Source of the DNA: Pseudomonas vanderleydeniana
GTDB lineage: Bacteria > Pseudomonadota > Gammaproteobacteria > Pseudomonadales > Pseudomonadaceae
Assembly (NCBI RefSeq): GCF_014268755.2
Contig: NZ_CP077093.1
Span: 4,576,001 to 4,640,000 of the forward strand
Direction of reading: 5' to 3'
DNA length: 64,000 bases
Positions 61,072-64,000 of this stretch are shown here, piece after piece. The notes under the pieces are model-generated. The model was not told the DNA's origin and did no database searches. It was given only the letters and a program-made list of their open reading frames with translations. Each line of letters begins with the position of its first letter. Within the stretch, counting starts at the first letter, position 1. The position numbers were made by a program, and so were the translations under genes.

Positions 61072-61974
61072 ATGAGGTATGCTGCTGCACCCGAACACAT
61101 CTGCGTGTATCGAGATGAATACCTCACTGGGACTATGGAGTTCTTCGAACAGATTGAACAAGCAATAAGGGTTCGCGAACATATCACAGTTGATTTCTCT
61201 AATTGCATATCAATCAATGCCGCTGCGGCAGTAATGACATTTGCCAAAATAACAAGATATCAGCTAATCGCTGATGCAACCAAAATGGAGCTGGGCCATC
61301 AAGCTCTAAAAATAAGACCGCCTAAAGATAAAAATATTAGAGCTTTTTTCCGAAAAACAGGGTTTCACGATGCCATTCGCCCTGGTGGCCAAGCTAAACT
61401 CGCACGTTTGTGGGAAGATGTGGACAACCCCTTTAAAACTTCAAATTCAGTTGAGCCAGACATTCGAGCGCTTATACGACACCTTAAGAGTCGACTGGGA
61501 AAAGTTCCAGGCAAGTTAATGTCAGCTCTCAGCGAAGGCTACTTAAATATCAACCACCACGCATATGAAGCGAATTTAATTGATGAGCTTTTTGGAAGAT
61601 GGTGGCAATACACCACCTCTCTTAGACCTAACGGAACCTTCAGCGTTGTACTATATGACTCGGGCATAGGCATACCCCAAAGCCTTGAGCAAAAAGTTTT
61701 GAGAGACATCGGCTGGTGCACTGACAACTCAGTCATTGAATATGCCATGGAAAAAGGCAACACAAGGTATCCAGACAATTTTGGAAGAGGAAATGGATTC
61801 AGCAACATTAAGCAACCTGTTGACATCAACAAAAAAGCGAAACATTTATTCATCGCCAGCGGAAAAGGTAGCGTGACATACAAGGATCAGAAAATCATAA
61901 AGTCTGATTTCCACCCAAACTATAAATTTGGTGGTACACTGATAGAGTGGTGTTTTGACGGAGAAATGGCATGA
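61072..61974 (+). CDS. GHKL-type ATP-binding protein with STAS-like N-terminus
   Basis: A 300-residue protein. The first 90 residues resemble a STAS-like alpha/beta domain (ITVDFSNCISINAAAAVMTFA). The second half is a GHKL ATPase (the Hsp90/histidine-kinase/anti-sigma-factor fold): N box ALSEGYLNINHHAYE, G1 box DSGIGIPQSL, and G2-like FGRGNGFSNIKQ. There is no phospho-acceptor His domain, so it is more like an anti-sigma or kinase-like switch than a sensor kinase. It overlaps the following DUF4325 gene by four bases (ATGA). The DNA is AT-rich, unlike the ICE genes. The function is unknown. Confidence 0.78.
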   Translation: MRYAAAPEHICVYRDEYLTGTMEFFEQIEQAIRVREHITVDFSNCISINAAAAVMTFAKITRYQLIADATKMELGHQALKIRPPKDKNIRAFFRKTGFHDAIRPGGQAKLARLWEDVDNPFKTSNSVEPDIRALIRHLKSRLGKVPGKLMSALSEGYLNINHHAYEANLIDELFGRWWQYTTSLRPNGTFSVVLYDSGIGIPQSLEQKVLRDIGWCTDNSVIEYAMEKGNTRYPDNFGRGNGFSNIKQPVDINKKAKHLFIASGKGSVTYKDQKIIKSDFHPNYKFGGTLIEWCFDGEMA

Positions 61975-62303
61975 GCAATGCAAGAGAAAAAGATATTATT
62001 GTAGGAGATTTTTCAAAAACGCCCTACGGCAGGTATGAGAAGGATGGCAAATCCAATGCATCGGCATTTAGAGATACCGTGCTTGCTAATGCCTTTAAAA
62101 ACCCTGAAATAGATAGAGTCAACGTATATCTCGACACGGTTGAAGAGGGATATGAATATGGTTCCTCTTTCCTCGAAGAAGCTTTTGTTGGCTTGGTGCG
62201 CAAATGTAACATTGACGCTAACACAGTCAAACGAAAACTCAACATAATTACAGAGCATTACGATTACGTTTTAGAAATCAACGACTATTTGAGCAAAGTT
62301 TGA
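61971..62303 (+). CDS. STAS-like domain (DUF4325) protein
   Basis: A 110-residue protein matching the DUF4325/STAS-like family: DFSKTPYGRYEKDG at the front, the central VYLDTVEEGYEYGSSFLEE, and the helix EAFVGLVRKCNID. STAS-like proteins are often partnered with GHKL ATPases, by analogy with SpoIIAA-SpoIIAB, where the STAS protein is phosphorylated by the ATPase. Both partners are next to each other here and overlap by four bases. Its stop also overlaps the next gene (TGATG). Confidence 0.8.
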   Translation: MSNAREKDIIVGDFSKTPYGRYEKDGKSNASAFRDTVLANAFKNPEIDRVNVYLDTVEEGYEYGSSFLEEAFVGLVRKCNIDANTVKRKLNIITEHYDYVLEINDYLSKV

Positions 62304-62809
62304 TGGCATTAAGAGATTATGCAGACCTCGTCACCATCGTCATTTCGCCAGGGCTCACGATTATTGCCGCCATTATTGGCTGGGCAATTATCATCAAGGA
62401 CTCACGTTCTTCCGCCCACAGAGCCGAGGCGACTGAACTACTCAACCTCGTGGTGGGCACAACGGTTGATCTAAATCGCAGAGCCGCAAATTTTCTCTTG
62501 GATGAGGCGGATAAAAGAGAAAATCATCGGGCTTGGGTTTCATCGGTATCCGTTGACATTGCCTCCCTACGAGCTCGCGCTGCAATTTTGAAAAACATTT
62601 ACAAAATCGATATCCCAGATGATTTTTTCTTTACACTTCGAAAGTCCTTCACACTGAATGCAGAAGCATTTCACGAGTATGACTCAGACCAAGTATCACA
62701 ATTAATTAACATCCAAACATCCCAAGTTTCAAAGACACTCGCCACCCTATACAAGCTTTACCCCAGCAAGAAAACCTGGAAATTATTTCAGGCCAAAACC
62801 ACACCATAA
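62303..62809 (+). CDS. Single-span membrane protein, putative output of the GHKL/STAS operon
   Basis: A 168-residue protein with one N-terminal membrane helix (LVTIVISPGLTIIAAIIGWAIII) and then a soluble helical region about 130 residues long (DSRSSAHRAEATELLNLVV, ASLRARAAILKNIYKID). I do not recognise the family. Its ATG overlaps the preceding stop (TGATG), so it is translationally coupled and belongs to the same operon. A membrane-anchored effector or signal receiver is an inference. Confidence 0.6.
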   Translation: MALRDYADLVTIVISPGLTIIAAIIGWAIIIKDSRSSAHRAEATELLNLVVGTTVDLNRRAANFLLDEADKRENHRAWVSSVSVDIASLRARAAILKNIYKIDIPDDFFFTLRKSFTLNAEAFHEYDSDQVSQLINIQTSQVSKTLATLYKLYPSKKTWKLFQAKTTP

Positions 62810-63383
62810 CTTATGCTCACAGGGCCATACACTATTCCTCAAGACCCTCTAAACTTGCACCACACCGCTCTCAACTTTCACTCATACTAGACTAGAAAAT
62901 TCCGGTCATGACTTAGGGCTTTTCCAAGACCAATTTCGCCTGGATAGTAGGCTAGGCTTGTCCAGCGACAATTAAAAAAAGTGAACACTCAAGCCGAACG
63001 CTGACTCCAGCCAACTTAAAACCGCTTGCATTTACTCGCCTTTAGAAAAAATAAATTAATCAGCCGAAGCAGGCTCCATCTTCCCTTTTTTGTAAAATCA
63101 CCGCCCAAAGTTATTAACCGACACCAAAAATAAAAATTAGCCCACGACTAATTATTACTAATCAATGATCCAATTTATTTTACACAGCACAGCTTGCTGC
63201 CAAGCCATATTTTAAGCGTGCAAGCACTTAAGCTCACATGGCAGCACAAAATGATTCTACTAAGGCAGGCCAGAGGAAAGACATACATATCCAAGACGGA
63301 TCGATCAGTCTCTCAAGGAGAATTACGGAGCACCAGTAAGTTGATTGGAATCTCAAACAGCAATATATATTGAGTTCGCCGAC
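62810..63383. other. AT-rich intergenic region
   Basis: About 570 bases of clearly AT-rich DNA between the GHKL operon and a convergent gene. Stop codons are dense in all frames. No supported gene, terminator or long repeat is seen. The AT-rich character suggests DNA of different origin from the ICE core. Confidence 0.45.
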
Positions 63384-64000
63384 TCATTTAGAACGACCCA
63401 AACTAGCTTCACTTGAACGTTCATTGAGAATATAGTAAAACTCACAGAGAACTCGGTAATTAGAGAAAAAACTCTTTAGCTCGCCATGAATTTTTCGCGC
63501 CCAAGAAATTCGCTCATCAGACGAAATAAAACCCAACGTATCTTCCACACTTTCACGCAAATGAAACACATTATTTCTGTATTTTCTCAAAGCATGATAA
63601 TGCTCTGCTATTGAACTATTTAAAGCATTACATTCAGGAATCAGATCTCTATATTCCACTGGCCGCCTATCATTAAGCAATAAATACATACTCAAACTTC
63701 GATAACCCTCACAGGTGACCGCAAGATACCCCAACCACGAACTCATGTAAATTCTATAGTTAACTTTTTCACTGAAGCTCAGCTTTTTGTGCTTCTTCCG
63801 TTTAGCGACGAGCAAATCTAAATTCTTCAACATCAACTCAGCAGAATAAAAATAATGAATATTGAGTGTCAAAACCTCGTCCATGTCCCTATGCGGCAGA
63901 GCGTCACAAACATCTGCGACGCCTATAGAATATACGTATTCCATAGACTCTTTAGCGAGCCTACAAAGAACACCACTCAAAGGAATTATCTCATTACTTC
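63384..64000 (-). CDS. HEPN-like hypothetical protein, 5' end outside the window
   Basis: At least 200 residues are encoded, running off the right edge of the window; the first visible in-frame start at 63980 is a TTG and the frame is open beyond it (NEIIPLSGVL), so the true start lies outside. The protein is helical and soluble. The segment ALRKYRNNVFHLRES contains R-N-x3-H, the R-x4-H signature of HEPN ribonuclease-like domains, in a suitable helical context. HEPN proteins are common in toxin-antitoxin and phage-defence loci. This fits the neighbourhood but is only a motif-level assignment. It is encoded in AT-rich DNA. Confidence 0.5.
   Translation of the reverse strand, partial: SNEIIPLSGVLCRLAKESMEYVYSIGVADVCDALPHRDMDEVLTLNIHYFYSAELMLKNLDLLVAKRKKHKKLSFSEKVNYRIYMSSWLGYLAVTCEGYRSLSMYLLLNDRRPVEYRDLIPECNALNSSIAEHYHALRKYRNNVFHLRESVEDTLGFISSDERISWARKIHGELKSFFSNYRVLCEFYYILNERSSEASLGRSK

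Noticed and set aside
1..64000. tRNA, rRNA, CRISPR array, integrase, origin or attachment site
   Set aside because: None was recognised on either strand; ICE ends are presumably outside the window.

Overview
The window is GC-rich, pseudomonad-type DNA and reads as part of a mobile genomic island, probably an integrative and conjugative element (ICE). The Pseudomonas assignment rests on families I know mainly from that genus: DUF1652-, DUF3182-, DUF6124- and DUF6555-like proteins, a pseudomonad metallothionein and GATase1-AraC regulators. The ICE assignment rests on a TraG-N-type conjugation membrane protein (58.1-59.7 kb), a convergent DUF3742-like protein, small ICE-type hypotheticals behind long hairpins (7.3-9.4 kb) and two different IS256-family elements. 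No tRNA, rRNA, CRISPR array, integrase or att site was found.

Layout. 0-1.2 kb: right part of an IS256-family element that cuts a small gene. 1.5-6.7 kb: redox and regulator genes (GATase1-AraC regulator, secreted alpha/beta hydrolase, azoreductase, YciI-like protein, LysR regulator divergent from an aldo/keto reductase). 7.1-9.4 kb: ICE-type block A with a coiled-coil repeat gene and two hypotheticals. 9.6-42.3 kb: a long stress-adaptation cargo. It holds a four-gene acyl-CoA-dehydrogenase-like/PIG-L/methyltransferase/glycosyltransferase operon, an Na+/H+ antiporter, a zinc alcohol dehydrogenase, a YbdK-like ligase/methyltransferase/diiron-oxidase operon, three KGG-repeat proteins, a histidine kinase, metallothionein, a bo3-type quinol oxidase (cyoABCD with a wrecked cyoE), manganese catalase, a pyruvate-oxidase-like enzyme, a ClpP-like protease, a DJ-1/PfpI protein, SDRs, and a ybhP-clsB-ybhN membrane-lipid operon. 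42.4-47.1 kb: a LOV blue-light histidine kinase with receiver, an SDR/DoxX/HxlR unit and an exonuclease. 47.2-48.7 kb: an AbiE-type toxin-antitoxin pair. 49.7-52.3 kb: block B, a second, damaged copy of block A interrupted by a complete IS256-family element with an 8-bp target duplication. 52.5-55 kb: chromate resistance chrBA and a broken chrB-like remnant. 55-57.1 kb: an ATPase plus HNH endonuclease pair resembling Septu. 57.8-60.0 kb: ICE conjugation genes. 60.5-64 kb: an AT-rich tail with a DUF6124-like gene, an overlapping three-gene operon (GHKL ATPase, STAS-like DUF4325 protein, membrane protein) and a HEPN-like gene running off the window.

How it fits together. The cargo looks like a package for surviving oxidative, envelope and metal stress: peroxide removal, alternative respiration, lipid remodelling, protein quality control, metal binding and chromate efflux. 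Its sensors are light- and stress-type kinases. Direct-repeat blocks A and B bracket about 41 kb containing this cargo, so it may have been acquired, or could be lost, by recombination. The right end is rich in candidate defence genes. The best candidate for an undescribed system is the GHKL/STAS/membrane-protein operon at 61.07-62.81 kb. The PIG-L/methyltransferase/glycosyltransferase operon at 9.57-12.62 kb and the diiron-oxidase/methyltransferase/ligase operon at 17.17-20.71 kb look like uncharacterised small-molecule or glycan pathways.
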